Positions 24,724 to 34,300 of a stretch of 64,000 bases of DNA are shown in pieces. Under the pieces are notes generated by a model. It ran no database searches. It saw only the letters and a list, made by a program, of their open reading frames with translations, and was not told the origin of the DNA. Origin of the DNA: Chthoniobacter flavus (GTDB taxonomy: Bacteria; Verrucomicrobiota; Verrucomicrobiia; Chthoniobacterales; JACTMZ01); the NCBI GenBank assembly GCA_945878135.1, contig CAMDUL010000010.1:1-64000 (forward strand), in the 5' to 3' direction. Both the position numbers and the translations under genes were made by a program. The first letter of the stretch is position 1. Every line of letters begins with the position of its first letter.

Positions 24724-25332
24724 ATGGAAAACTTCCGCTACCTCGTTGCCTTGTTGCTCGTCACCCTTGTCCCGGCCACCTTCTTCTACTGGCTGCTGCT
24801 TCATGCCTTGCTGCCCGTGTGGCGGCGGCTCGGCATCTCTGCTTCGCAGTATTTGCTCTGGGCCGCGGTCACTGCGATGGCTCTCCTCCTCTTCGCCTGT
24901 CGCGACGAGTTGCTGGGGAACGCCTACGGGTTCCAGCCTTTGCTCGCTGCGGTCGGCATCGTTTTGCTGGCCGGGGCCATTGTCTTTCGCTTGCAGATCG
25001 AACGCCATTTGCCCTGGCGGGTGCAGCTCGGCTTGCCCGAGATCGATCCCTCGGGCCACCCGCAGCGGCTGGTCACCGACGGACCTTACGCCCACACCCG
25101 GCATCCGCGCTACGTGCAGGTGCTCCTTGCCTTGGCGGGTTGGGCCCTGCTGGCCAATTACCCGGCAGGATATCTTGCGGCGCTGCTCTGGATTCCTTTC
25201 CTCTTTGTCATCGTGCGCCTCGAGGAACCGGAGTTGCGCCGGCGTTTCGGCATGGAGTATGCCGACTACGAGCACCGCGTGGCGCGCTTCTGGCCGCAGA
25301 CGCCCGCGTCCAATCACCGCGTCAAAGCCTGA
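24724..25332 (+). CDS. Isoprenylcysteine carboxyl methyltransferase-family membrane protein
   Basis: This 202-residue protein has about five membrane helices. Near the C-terminus is the PEMT/ICMT S-adenosylmethionine motif GPYAHTRHPRYVQVLL, ending in EEPELRRRFGMEYADYEHRV, a pattern typical of bacterial methyltransferases of this fold. These enzymes methylate lipids or isoprenoid-type acceptors in the membrane; the acceptor here is unknown. The ATG (MENFRYLVALL) starts directly before the first helix. A 10-nt gap precedes the next gene, so they may be co-transcribed. Confidence 0.85.
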   Translation: MENFRYLVALLLVTLVPATFFYWLLLHALLPVWRRLGISASQYLLWAAVTAMALLLFACRDELLGNAYGFQPLLAAVGIVLLAGAIVFRLQIERHLPWRVQLGLPEIDPSGHPQRLVTDGPYAHTRHPRYVQVLLALAGWALLANYPAGYLAALLWIPFLFVIVRLEEPELRRRFGMEYADYEHRVARFWPQTPASNHRVKA

Positions 25333-25342
25333 GCAAAGAGCC

Positions 25343-25708
25343 ATGAACACGCACCATCCGGCGATTGGCAACCTGCTGCGCTCGCATTCCGGCATCCGGC
25401 GGGGCGGACTGCGGGAAATCCTCGAAATGATCGACGGCGAGATCGGCCTGCCCGTTCCCGCGGCCCGATTCCGTGCCGATTTCGTGCCGACGGCCGCGCG
25501 TTGGGACGGACCCTCGCGCACGGTCCATCTCTACGAAATCAGTTCGGGCCAGTCCTTTCCGGACGGCACCTTCGATGCCATCCGCGATTTTGCCGAACGC
25601 TTGCACGAAGGCACGGGCTGTTTCACCGCCATGTGGATCGCCGACGGCGATGGTAACGATCCGATGAAGGTCTGGGACGTGAGGGACGAGTTGATTTGGG
25701 CCAGATAA
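25343..25708 (+). CDS. Hypothetical small soluble protein
   Basis: This 121-residue protein is not one I recognise. It has no signal peptide or membrane segment. The first 35 residues look helical (GIRRGGLREILEMIDGEIG), followed by short strands (RTVHLYEISSG) and a C-terminal WIADGDGNDPMKVWDVRDE. The coding potential is supported by position 10 nt after the methyltransferase stop and by codon use like its neighbours. Confidence 0.6.
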   Translation: MNTHHPAIGNLLRSHSGIRRGGLREILEMIDGEIGLPVPAARFRADFVPTAARWDGPSRTVHLYEISSGQSFPDGTFDAIRDFAERLHEGTGCFTAMWIADGDGNDPMKVWDVRDELIWAR

Positions 25709-25767
25709 AGGAAGGCTGAAAGCTGAAGCTTGAGCGTGAGTTATGCCGGAACCTCATGGCAACAAAT

Positions 25768-25797
25768 GCACCGACGCTCACAGAGCGCCGCTACAAA
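25768..25797 (-). repeat. TTGTAGCGG-family hairpin unit at a stop codon
   Basis: Read on the minus strand it is TTTGTAGCGGCGCTCTGTGA followed by GCGTCGGTGC. The stem is GCTC/GAGC in place of the GGTC/GACC of other copies. The TAG inside TTGTAGCGG is the stop codon of the neighbouring isomerase-family gene. Confidence 0.75.
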
Positions 25798-26657
25798 TGT
25801 GTCGCTGTGCCGGTGTGGTTCGCCAGCGCGAGGCGGCGGGCGCGTTGGCGGAGGTAGGAGCGGGCGCGGCGGGCGCGGGCCATCACGATGTCGGGGCTGC
25901 CGTCGCCGGCCAGTTCGAGGATGAGGGCGCCGGTGAAGTTCACGGCGGCCAATTCCTTGAGCAACGCGGTCCAGTCGATGCGTCCGTCGCCCGGCGGAAG
26001 ATGGTCGTCGCCGTGGCCCTTGTTGTCATGGACGTGGAGCAACCGCAGATACGGGGCCATTTTGCAGACGAGCGCGAAAAGGTCCCCGGCGAGATGGGCG
26101 TGGCCGGTGTCGAGGCACGCGCCGACGCGGTTGCCTTTGAGGCAGGCGAGGATCCAGAGGAGGTCGGCGGACTGTCCGAACATGAGGTGCGGCAGTTTGT
26201 TTTCCAGCACGCATTGGATGCCGACCTCGCCGCAGCGCGCGGCCACGCGGTCGAGGACGCCGCAGACGTTCTCGATGCGCAGCAGGCGTTCCTCGCGCGA
26301 GGGAATGTCCGAGTTCTCGGGTCCAGGATGGATGACGAAATAATGCACGCCGAGCAGGGCGGCGGCGTCGATGGCGGGCAGGATGGCCTCGAAGGCTCGT
26401 TGGCGGGTGGCGGCGTCGGGTGAGGAGATGTCGATGTCGTCGGCAAACGGCGCGTGGAACGAGTAGGCTTCCATACCGAGCGTGTCGATGCGCGCCGCGG
26501 CCTCCTGGACGCGCGCGGGGTTTTTGTAGTCCAAGTGCGGCGACGAGAACACAACCTCGATCATGCTGAAGCCGCTGGCGCGGATGGTCTCGAGCCGGTC
26601 GATCAGCGGCTCAGTGTAGAAGCAACCGGTCGACAATCCGATGGGCCAGTTGGTCAT
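25791..26657 (-). CDS. AP-endonuclease-2/xylose-isomerase-like TIM-barrel protein
   Basis: This 288-residue protein of the sugar-phosphate isomerase/epimerase superfamily shows metal-binding strands YFVIHPGPEN, CVLENKL, ACLDTGHAHLAGD, LLHVHDNKGHGDDH and LILELAGDG. The family includes endonuclease IV and sugar epimerases (such as IolE/IolI), so function cannot be fixed by motif alone. It overlaps the upstream primase-like gene by ATGA, which makes a shared process likely. Its stop codon lies within a conserved hairpin repeat. Confidence 0.82.
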   Translation of the reverse strand: MTNWPIGLSTGCFYTEPLIDRLETIRASGFSMIEVVFSSPHLDYKNPARVQEAAARIDTLGMEAYSFHAPFADDIDISSPDAATRQRAFEAILPAIDAAALLGVHYFVIHPGPENSDIPSREERLLRIENVCGVLDRVAARCGEVGIQCVLENKLPHLMFGQSADLLWILACLKGNRVGACLDTGHAHLAGDLFALVCKMAPYLRLLHVHDNKGHGDDHLPPGDGRIDWTALLKELAAVNFTGALILELAGDGSPDIVMARARRARSYLRQRARRLALANHTGTATHL

Positions 26658-28030
26658 AGCTCGACGGCTGCGAGTGGCGAGGGCACGGCGCACGGCGGAT
26701 GGGTTTCGGCGCCGCGGATTTCCTCCGCCTCGGTGGCGACGGAGGTGCGTTGTCCGGCGAAGATGCGGGTGTAGTAGTCGGCACGCAGAGCCGGGGAATA
26801 ATCTTTCCATTCCGCGCCCCATCCGTAATCACGTTCGAATTTCGAGCGGATCAGCCCGGCGATGTGGCGCGGATGCCAGCCGCGGTCGAGCAGGGAATTG
26901 GTGACCCGCTGCATGCCGACCGGGCGCAGGAGGAGATCATTGGGATGGCGCAGTGCCTCCCGCGCGCCGGCCGGCAGAATGTCCAGCGGCGTGTGGTCGT
27001 AGGTTTCCGGCCAGCGGTGGGGATCGTCGTGCCGGGCGGTATGGAAAAAGTCGTGGAAGGCCTTGAGTCCGGATCCGAGGTAGTGGTGCAGCAGGTGTTC
27101 CGTGCCCGTGGTGTGATCGGGAATGACCGCCGTGGCGTCGCGGGCCGCTTCGGCGGCCAGCGCCGGGTTGCGCATCGCGGCGAGGCCGTGCCGCAGGTCG
27201 GTGCCGTCGAGAGTGACGAAAATGATCGGTCCGATGCGCGGCAGGTTGTCCGTGCCGATGGCTTGCGGTTGTTGCCATGGCTTGAGGTAGCCGCTGAAGG
27301 GCACACGGATGGTGCGCATGGGCAGGGGATCGGCGTATTCGGAGAGGTCGAGCGAGATCATTTCCCTTCCGCGCCGCGAGGGCGGCGGTTCGACGGCCGT
27401 CATTTCGACGGGAATGACCGTGTCGCGATCGGCCAACTGCATGACAAGGCGGGCGACGAATTCCATGAGGAGCCCGAGTCCGGCGAAAGCGCAGGTGATG
27501 GACGGTGCGTCGAGTCCGTCGCGCCGGCGGACGAGCAGGGAGTCATGAAGCTGGGCGGCCCGGCCCGATTCGGCCAGGCGGGCGAAAACACTCGAGGCGC
27601 GGCTGATGCGCCAGACGAAATGGTGTCCGCGTCCGCTGAGGATATGCAACGGTTCGATCCCGTAGTGCGCGAGCACACGGCGCAAGGCCATCTCGACCGG
27701 TTCCTGCAGGGCGAAGGCCCGGGCGGGGTCGAGGTAGGCGTCCGCCGGGAAGTCGAAATTCACATACTCGATATCGACGTGGGCGAGAAGTGAGTCGCGG
27801 TCGGCCAGCGAGCGGCAGATGTCGCGTCCGGCTTCGAGTTGGGGCGCGAGTTCCCAAGGCAGGAGCGGCTCGCGCTCGGCGGCGCGGGTGTTGTCCGCGG
27901 TGATGTATTCCGCGGTGAAGTCGCCCGCGGCGTCCGCCCCGAGGAATTCCAGCATGCGCGCGCGCACGGCAGGCTGGCGGTAGTAGTCGCGAAGGGTGTC
28001 GGTGATATCGGGCACGACATGAGGGAACAC
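26654..28030 (-). CDS. Putative archaeo-eukaryotic-primase (AEP)-like protein
   Basis: This protein of about 458 residues has three spaced motifs resembling the AEP catalytic core: acidic strand LAHVDIEYVNFDF, then HILSGRGHHFVWRI (the sGRGxH signature), then ISLDLSEYAD with TIRVPFSGYLKPW (D ... RxPxS ... K). A helical C-terminal region (SLLDRGWHPRHIAGLIRSKF) resembles a primase C-terminal helical module. This assignment is my inference from motif order; it needs a profile search. GTG at 28030 is chosen because the alternative GTG at 28102 would leave no promoter space from the divergent gene. It is coupled ATGA to the TIM-barrel gene. Confidence 0.55.
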   Translation of the reverse strand: MFPHVVPDITDTLRDYYRQPAVRARMLEFLGADAAGDFTAEYITADNTRAAEREPLLPWELAPQLEAGRDICRSLADRDSLLAHVDIEYVNFDFPADAYLDPARAFALQEPVEMALRRVLAHYGIEPLHILSGRGHHFVWRISRASSVFARLAESGRAAQLHDSLLVRRRDGLDAPSITCAFAGLGLLMEFVARLVMQLADRDTVIPVEMTAVEPPPSRRGREMISLDLSEYADPLPMRTIRVPFSGYLKPWQQPQAIGTDNLPRIGPIIFVTLDGTDLRHGLAAMRNPALAAEAARDATAVIPDHTTGTEHLLHHYLGSGLKAFHDFFHTARHDDPHRWPETYDHTPLDILPAGAREALRHPNDLLLRPVGMQRVTNSLLDRGWHPRHIAGLIRSKFERDYGWGAEWKDYSPALRADYYTRIFAGQRTSVATEAEEIRGAETHPPCAVPSPLAAVEL

Positions 28031-28050
28031 CAGGCGCGGTGATCGTGAAA

Positions 28051-28065
28051 TGGGGTATACTGCCC
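28051..28065 (-). promoter_or_regulatory. Candidate promoter/operator motif GGGCARTATACCCCA (copy 1)
   Basis: The minus-strand 15-mer GGGCAGTATACCCCA lies 20 nt upstream of the chosen GTG start of the primase-like gene. A copy differing at one base is found at 41837-41851 upstream of another minus-strand gene. It contains a TATACC/TATACT -10-like core, but no clear -35 box is visible. Confidence 0.35.
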
Positions 28066-28103
28066 GCTGCACGCCTCCGGCGCGGGTGGCAGAATTGTCC
28101 ACG

Positions 28104-28325
28104 GTGAAGACTCCGGCTATTCCGCCAAAGTTCCGTTCCGCGTTGATCGCTTCCGCGGACGGCTCGCCGGGCCGCTACAAAGTGCGGTTGCCCCACGGCC
28201 ACACGGTTTACGAGGTGCGGATCGACGGAGAGGGCAATGTCGTATGGGTGGACGGCCGCAAGGTGCATGGCAATGCGGAGCTCGGCTTCCGCATCGAGGA
28301 CGCGCTCGGGATCGAGGCATACTGA
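28104..28325 (+). CDS. Hypothetical small protein
   Basis: This 73-residue protein starts at GTG (MKTPAIPPKF). An in-frame ATG at 28050 would extend it by 18 residues across the shared divergent region. It contains a compact beta-rich segment (GRYKVRLPHGHTVYEVRIDG, then NVVWVDGRKVHG). The family is not recognised. It is divergent from the primase-like gene, so the two may share regulatory sequence. Confidence 0.55.
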   Translation: MKTPAIPPKFRSALIASADGSPGRYKVRLPHGHTVYEVRIDGEGNVVWVDGRKVHGNAELGFRIEDALGIEAY

Positions 28326-28346
28326 CGACTCCGGGCGGGCCGGTCA

Positions 28347-28541
28347 TTGTTTGGCATTCCGGAAGAGACCGCCCGCCTGCTCATGACTATTCATGAAGGC
28401 GCATGGCTCGGGCGCGGCCCCAAAGTCTACTATACCTTGATCATGGGGTGCGGTCTGCTCGCCTTGGGAATCTTCGGCCTTCTCTTGCGGCGCAAACGGC
28501 ATTGGTGGCGCGGCTCTTTCGCGTCTTGGGTGGGACTTTGA
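28347..28541 (+). CDS. Small single-helix membrane protein
   Basis: This 64-residue protein starts at TTG 28347, or possibly ATG 28383. The pattern is TIHEGAWLGRGPKVYYTL followed by a hydrophobic helix (IMGCGLLALGIFGLLL) and a basic tail RRKRHWWRG. The His-x-Gly-x-x-Leu-Gly layout before a helix resembles PepSY-associated membrane segments, but the match is weak. It lies 59 nt before the metal-efflux region and may or may not belong to it. Confidence 0.5.
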   Translation: MFGIPEETARLLMTIHEGAWLGRGPKVYYTLIMGCGLLALGIFGLLLRRKRHWWRGSFASWVGL

Positions 28542-28599
28542 CCCGATGGATGCAGAAAGAGTTTGACGGTGCAAGTCGGGCGCTTAGCTTGAGGCGGTG

Positions 28600-28920
28600 A
28601 TGAATCTGGGTCGCCGCTTCCGCCTTCTCTGGTTGACCGGCTTGGTCCTCTTGGCCGCCTCCCATGCCATGCATGCCTTCGAGCACTGGGAAATTGCCGC
28701 CCACGCGGATTGCGTGGCGCATGCCCATGCCGAGGGTGACCACGGGGACGGCGGATCGCGGCACGATCACGGTTGCGCTTCGCACGACCATGCGCCGGCT
28801 CTGACGGACGGCGTTTTCCTGCTTTCATTCACCGAAACCGTCGCGATCGTGCGTCCGGTCTGTCTTGGCCTGCCCGCACCGCAGGTTTCCTCGATCGATC
28901 ATCCACCGCAGTTGTCCTGA
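28600..28920 (+). CDS. His-rich small periplasmic/membrane protein preceding metal efflux genes
   Basis: This 106-residue protein has an N-terminal hydrophobic signal/anchor (RFRLLWLTGLVLLAASHAMHA) and then a His/Asp-rich stretch with many HxH and DH pairs (CVAHAHAEGDHGDGGSRHDH). Such segments bind Zn, Co, Ni or Cu. It precedes a TolC/adaptor/RND operon by 128 nt, so it may buffer or deliver metal to the pump. GTG at 28597 directly precedes the chosen ATG. Confidence 0.72.
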   Translation: MNLGRRFRLLWLTGLVLLAASHAMHAFEHWEIAAHADCVAHAHAEGDHGDGGSRHDHGCASHDHAPALTDGVFLLSFTETVAIVRPVCLGLPAPQVSSIDHPPQLS

Positions 28921-29048
28921 CTGCCGACGGGCGAAGTGTGCCCGTTGCCCGCCACGGCCGGTCGGCCGTGGGGCATCATCCCCCCCGGGCGGGATGTTCA
29001 CACGCCGCATAACCGGAGCGGCTTTCCCATGATCCGGTGGTCAGGACT

Positions 29049-30353
29049 ATGAAATATCATCCGACAACTTCGCTTATGGTGGTCGCCTTTTGCGCGGCGG
29101 CCGTCTCGCATGCTCGCGCGACCGCACTTTCCTTGGAGGGCGCGGTGCAGGCGGCTTTGATGGGCAACCGCGATCTCCTGGCGGCGCGTTATGCCGTCAA
29201 AAAATCGGAAGGACGCCTGCGCCAAGCCGGCTTGCTCCCCAATCCCGAGCTCGAGTTCAACGGTTTCAGCGATTTTGTCTCCGGTGGAAGCGGCGAGGGG
29301 GAGTTTACCATAGGGTTACATCAAATGTTGCCACTGACCGCGCGCTTGTCGCTGGCCAAGGAAGTGAATCGCGTCGGCGTGGCGGAAGCCCTGCGCGAGG
29401 TGCGCAATCATGAGCGTTTGCTTGTGGCCCGCGTGCAGGAACTTTATGTCCGGTCCCAAGCGGCGGCACGCCGCGGAGCGGACAGCGGGCAAGCCCGGGC
29501 CGATGCTGCGGCGCTGGGCAAGTTGGCGCAGGAACGCCTCGCTGCCGGGCAAGGGGCGCTCTCGGAATCCGCCTTGGCCAGGGTCGAGGAGCAACGCTGG
29601 ATCACTTCGTCAACCGCAGCGGCGACCGACGCGGAAAGTTTGCGGCTCGAGTTGAAAACCGCGCTCGGCCTGCCGGCTGATGCGCCACTCGAGCTGACCG
29701 AATCTTTGGCCTCCGCCGTGGAATCACTGCGCGCGCGTTCATCCGCCGCACGGCCGTCCTACCGCCCGGATGTGGAGCTCGCCCTGCTGGCTTTGGACCG
29801 CGCCGGTGCCGAGACGCGTCTGGCCAAGGCCAGTGCGTGGGAAGGCATCCGCGTGGGGGTCGAATACATGCAGGACAACGGGGTGGATGCGCCTGGAGGT
29901 ATCGATACGGGACATTTCCTCGGGGTCAAAGTGATGCTCCCTTTGCCCGTGTGGGATCGCAAAACCGGCGAAATCGAGGCCAGCCAGGCCGCCGCGGAGC
30001 AAACGGCCGCGCAAGTGCGGGCCCTCGAATTGGAGGTGGCCAACGGCATCGCCGCGGCACGACGACGCGCGGCCTTGCTCGAGCAGCAGTCGAGCCTCTA
30101 CGGTCGCGACACGCAGCCGGTCATCGACGGCGCGGAGCGCGACATGGCCGAGGGTTTCGAACAGGGGCGCGTCGATGCCCGCGACGTGCTTCTCGTCCGC
30201 GCGCAGAATGCGGCCCTGCGCCTCGAATCGACCAAGATCCTCGAAGACCTCGGCCTCGCCCTCATTCAACTCGAAGCCGTCGCCGGCACGCATCCGGCCG
30301 TGGCGGCGCCTTACCTCGAAAAAGAACCCGCCCGCCGGAGAAAGAAACCATGA
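29049..30353 (+). CDS. TolC-family outer-membrane channel of metal RND efflux system
   Basis: This 434-residue protein has a signal peptide (SLMVVAFCAAAVSHARA) and two outer-membrane efflux-protein repeats with long alpha-helical coiled segments (LSLAKEVNRVGVAEALREVR and AAAEQTAAQVRALELEVANG). CzcC/CusC-type subunits form the exit duct of heavy-metal pumps. The stop overlaps the adaptor start (ATGA). ATG at 29049 is preferred over 29037 because it begins closer to the signal peptide. Confidence 0.9.
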   Translation: MKYHPTTSLMVVAFCAAAVSHARATALSLEGAVQAALMGNRDLLAARYAVKKSEGRLRQAGLLPNPELEFNGFSDFVSGGSGEGEFTIGLHQMLPLTARLSLAKEVNRVGVAEALREVRNHERLLVARVQELYVRSQAAARRGADSGQARADAAALGKLAQERLAAGQGALSESALARVEEQRWITSSTAAATDAESLRLELKTALGLPADAPLELTESLASAVESLRARSSAARPSYRPDVELALLALDRAGAETRLAKASAWEGIRVGVEYMQDNGVDAPGGIDTGHFLGVKVMLPLPVWDRKTGEIEASQAAAEQTAAQVRALELEVANGIAAARRRAALLEQQSSLYGRDTQPVIDGAERDMAEGFEQGRVDARDVLLVRAQNAALRLESTKILEDLGLALIQLEAVAGTHPAVAAPYLEKEPARRRKKP

Positions 30354-31303
30354 AAACCCTCCTCGTCCTCGCCGTCCTCGCGACCGGCCTTCCGCTTTTG
30401 CAAGCCGGCCCCGGGCATGATCATCCGTCCGAGCCCGGAGGCGCCGCATCGCCGGGCGGTCCGGTCGAGCTGACCGCCCAACAGGCGGCCAATCTCGGGT
30501 TGCAGACCGTGGAGGCGGAGATCGTCGAACTGGCCCCGACCCTCGAAGTCCCCGCCGTCTTCGTGCTGCCGCCCGAACGTCACGCGCGCATCACGGCGCC
30601 TTTCGCCGGACGTGTCACCGCGTTGCTGGCCAAACTCGGCGACCATGTGCACCGCGGCCAACCCCTCATGCGGGTCACCCCGCTGGCTGTGGGTAGTCCA
30701 CCGCAGGAAATCCGGGCCCCGCTCGACGGCGTCGTCTTCGAGCAGGACGCGGTCATCGGCCTGCCCTTCACCCCGGAGACCACACTCATGGAAACGGGCG
30801 ATTACCGCGAGTTGCTGGCCCGCGGGAGTTTCTACCAGTCGCCCGAATTGACCCGCGTCGCGCCGGGTCAGAAATCCGTGGTCCTGCTTGACGTGTTTCC
30901 CGGCGAACGCTTCGAGGGCGTGGTCCAGCGCATCGATCCCGGTCACCTCGACGGCAGTGCTTTCTTCCACATCTACGCCCTTGTGCCGAATACTTCGCAC
31001 AAGTTGCACCCCAATTACCGCGGCCGCATGCTCGTCGAAACCGGCGCGTTGCAAACCGTGGTGGCCGTCCCGCGTCGCGCCGTGCTCGGCCGCCTCGGGG
31101 CCAGATTCGTCTACGTGCAAACCGAACCCCTGCACTTCGAGCGGCGCGACGTGGTGACCGGCCTCGTCTCCGGCGACCGCGTGGAAATCGTCGAAGGCGT
31201 GCTGCCCGGCGACATCGTTGTGACCAACGGACATTACCAGCTGCAATACACCACGAGCGGCGGGGCGGTCGCCGGGGAAGCCGGACACGACCACGCGCAC
31301 TGA
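30350..31303 (+). CDS. RND efflux periplasmic adaptor (CzcB/CusB-like)
   Basis: This 317-residue membrane-fusion protein has a signal peptide, then a His-rich N-terminus (GPGHDHPSEP), a lipoyl-like barrel (ERHARITAPFAGRVTALLAK), a beta-barrel region and a C-terminal His tail (AGHDHAH). Both His clusters point to metal cargo. It would connect the TolC-type channel to the RND pump. The alpha-hairpin is very short, as in CusB/CzcB-like adaptors that lack a long coiled coil. Confidence 0.9.
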   Translation: MKTLLVLAVLATGLPLLQAGPGHDHPSEPGGAASPGGPVELTAQQAANLGLQTVEAEIVELAPTLEVPAVFVLPPERHARITAPFAGRVTALLAKLGDHVHRGQPLMRVTPLAVGSPPQEIRAPLDGVVFEQDAVIGLPFTPETTLMETGDYRELLARGSFYQSPELTRVAPGQKSVVLLDVFPGERFEGVVQRIDPGHLDGSAFFHIYALVPNTSHKLHPNYRGRMLVETGALQTVVAVPRRAVLGRLGARFVYVQTEPLHFERRDVVTGLVSGDRVEIVEGVLPGDIVVTNGHYQLQYTTSGGAVAGEAGHDHAH

Positions 31304-31306
31304 TCC

Positions 31307-34300
31307 ATGTTCGACCGCCTCATCGCTTTTTCCGTGCGCAACCGCCTTCTGGTGGTGGTCGTGGCCGCTCTGTTGGCGGCCTACGGCGGTCATGTGCTCA
31401 CGCGGATCCCGGTGGATGTCTTTCCGGATTTGAATCGTCCGACGGTCACCATTTTCACCGAGGCGCCCGGCCTCGCGCCGGACGAGGTGGAGTTGCAGGT
31501 GACGCTGCCGCTCGAGACGGCGGTCAACGGGGCCGCCGGGGTGGAACGCGTCCGCTCCATGTCGGGCATCGGGCTCTCCCTCGTCTTTGTCGAATTCGGT
31601 TGGGATACCGACATCTACCGCGCACGGCAGATTGTCGGGGAAAAGGTGGCCGAAGTGACGCCGTCCTTGCCCCGCGAGGTCCGTCCGTTTCTCGGTCCGG
31701 TCTCCTCGATCATGGGCCAGATCATGGCCATCGGGCTGACGAGCGACAACGCCGCGGTCAAGCCGATGGAATTGCGCACCCTGGCCGATTGGGATCTGCG
31801 GCGGCGGTTGATGGGGATTCCCGGCGTGTCGCAGGTCACCGTGATGGGCGGCGATGTGCGGCAATACCAGGTGCTGGTCGATCCGGTGACACTGGCCGCC
31901 AACCGGATCTCGTTGCACGAGGTGCAGACCGCCATCGACGAATCCAACGTCAATTCCTCCGGCGGTTTCCTTCCCGACGCCCATTCCGAGATGCTCATCC
32001 GAAATCTCGCCCGGTTGGAAACGGCGGATGATCTGGCGGCTACCGTGGTCAAAGTGCTGCCGGACGGATCAAGCATCCTGCTCGGGCAAATTGCCGAGGT
32101 GCGCGAGGGTGCGGCATTGAACAAGCGCGGCGATGCCGGCATCGACGGAATTCCCGGGGTCATCCTCACCGTGCAAAAACAACCCGGGGTGGACACCGTT
32201 CTACTGACCCGCAAAATCGAGGCCGAACTGGCCACCATCGCCGCGAGTTTGCCGCAAGGCGTGCGCGTGCACGGGGACATTTTCCGTCAGAGCAACTTCA
32301 TCGAGCGAGCCGTGCACAATGTGGAGGAGGCCCTGCGCGACGGCAGCCTCATGGTGGCTGTTGTGTTATTCATCTTCCTCCTCAACTTCCGCACGACCGC
32401 GATCACCCTCACGGCCATTCCGCTGTCGCTGCTCGTCACCTTCATCGTCTTCAAGTGGGCCGGGCTGGGGATCAACACCATGACCTTGGGCGGGTTGGCC
32501 GTGGCCATCGGCGAGTTGGTCGACGACGCCATTGTCGACGTGGAAAACGTTTTCCGCCGCCTCCGCGAGAACCGCCATGCCGCGCAGCCGCGTCCGGTGC
32601 TCGACGTGGTCGTCTCCGCCTCGCGCGAGATCCGCAATTCCATCGTCTTTGCCACGGTGCTTGTCGTTCTTGTCTTTCTCCCTCTCTTCGCTTTGCAGGG
32701 CATCGAGGGGCGCATTTTCACGCCTTTGGCCGTGGCTTACATCGTCTCGATCCTTGCCTCGCTGCTTGTTTCCCTGACCGTGACCCCCGCACTCTGCGCC
32801 CTGCTTCTGCCGCGCATGAAGCGCATGGAGCACCGGGGGGATGGATGGCTGGTCCGCCGGATCAAAGCTCTCGAGGCGCGTGTCCTCGCTTCCTGTTTCG
32901 CCGCCCCGAAACGCATCTATCTGGCCGCCGGCGCCCTCTTCCTGGCTGCGCTGGCCACCGTACCCACGCTGGGACGCGAGTTTTTGCCGGAATTCAACGA
33001 GGGCAGCATCACCGCCTTTGTCGTCTCCGCGCCGGGCACCTCATTGGAAGAAAGCAACCGCATCAGCCGGATTGCGGAGGAGTTGCTCGGGGGCGTGCCC
33101 GAGGCCAAGACCATCGCGCGCCGCACCGGACGCGCCGAGGGCGATGAGCACGTCATGGAGGTCAATACCACGGAGATCGAATTCGAATTGGACCCCTCTG
33201 ACCGCTCCAAAGCGGAAATCCTGGCCGACATCCGCGGGCGTCTCTTGACGTTGCCCGGGGTGGGGGTGAGTGTGGGTCAACCCATCTCGCACCGCATCGA
33301 CCACCTTTTATCGGGCGTGCAGGCCCAGATCGCGATCAAGATTTTCGGCGATGACCTCGAGGAACTGCGGCGCTTGGCCGGCGAGGTCCGCGATGCGGTG
33401 TCCGGCGTCCCGGGCATGGCCGATGTGCAGATCGAACGCGTCACTCTCGTGCCGCAGGTCCACGTGCGCTTCGACCGCGCCAAATGCGCGGCCTACGGAT
33501 TGCGTCCGGGCGAGGCGGCACATTACACCTCGCTCGCCCTCAAGGGCGCGGCGGTCACCGAGGTGCTCGAGGGACAGCGCTCCTTCGATGTCGTGCTGCG
33601 CCTTACCGATGAAGCCCGGGAGGATCTCGACGCCATCCGGGCCATTCCGATCGATACGCTGAACGGCGAAATCGTCCCCCTTGGTCTGGTCGCCGAGGTT
33701 TCCGAGGCCATGGGTCCGAACATGATCAACCGGGAGAACGCGCAGCGCCGGATCTATGTCTCGGCGAATGCGGCCGGCCGCGACCTCGTCTCCACGGTGC
33801 AGGACGCGCAAGCCGCGGTGGCCGACCAGGTCGTTTTCCCCGAGGGCTACTTCGTGACCTACGGCGGGCAATTCGAGAGCGAGGCCGGGGCCTCGCGCAT
33901 GATCCTCCTGCTCGGCACCCTGAGCCTCGCCGCCATGTTCCTCGTCCTTTACCTGCAATTCCAGAGCACGGCCCTGGCGGCTCAGGTCATGCTGAACATT
34001 CCTCTGGCCTTTGTCGGCGCCGTCTTCGGCGTGAAATTATTCTCCGGCGGCGTCCTCTCGGTCGCCTCGCTGGTCGGCTTCATCGCCCTTACCGGCATCG
34101 CCGCGCGCAACGGCATCATGATGATCACCCACTACCTCCATCTCATGCGCGAGGAGGGGATGCCATTCGACCGGGCGATGATCTTGCGCGGCACGCAGGA
34201 ACGGATCGTGCCCGTGCTCATGACGGCCCTTACCGCGGGTTTGGCTCTTTTCCCGCTGCTCCTCGGGGCGGGTCAGCCGGGCAAAGAGATCCTCCATCCG

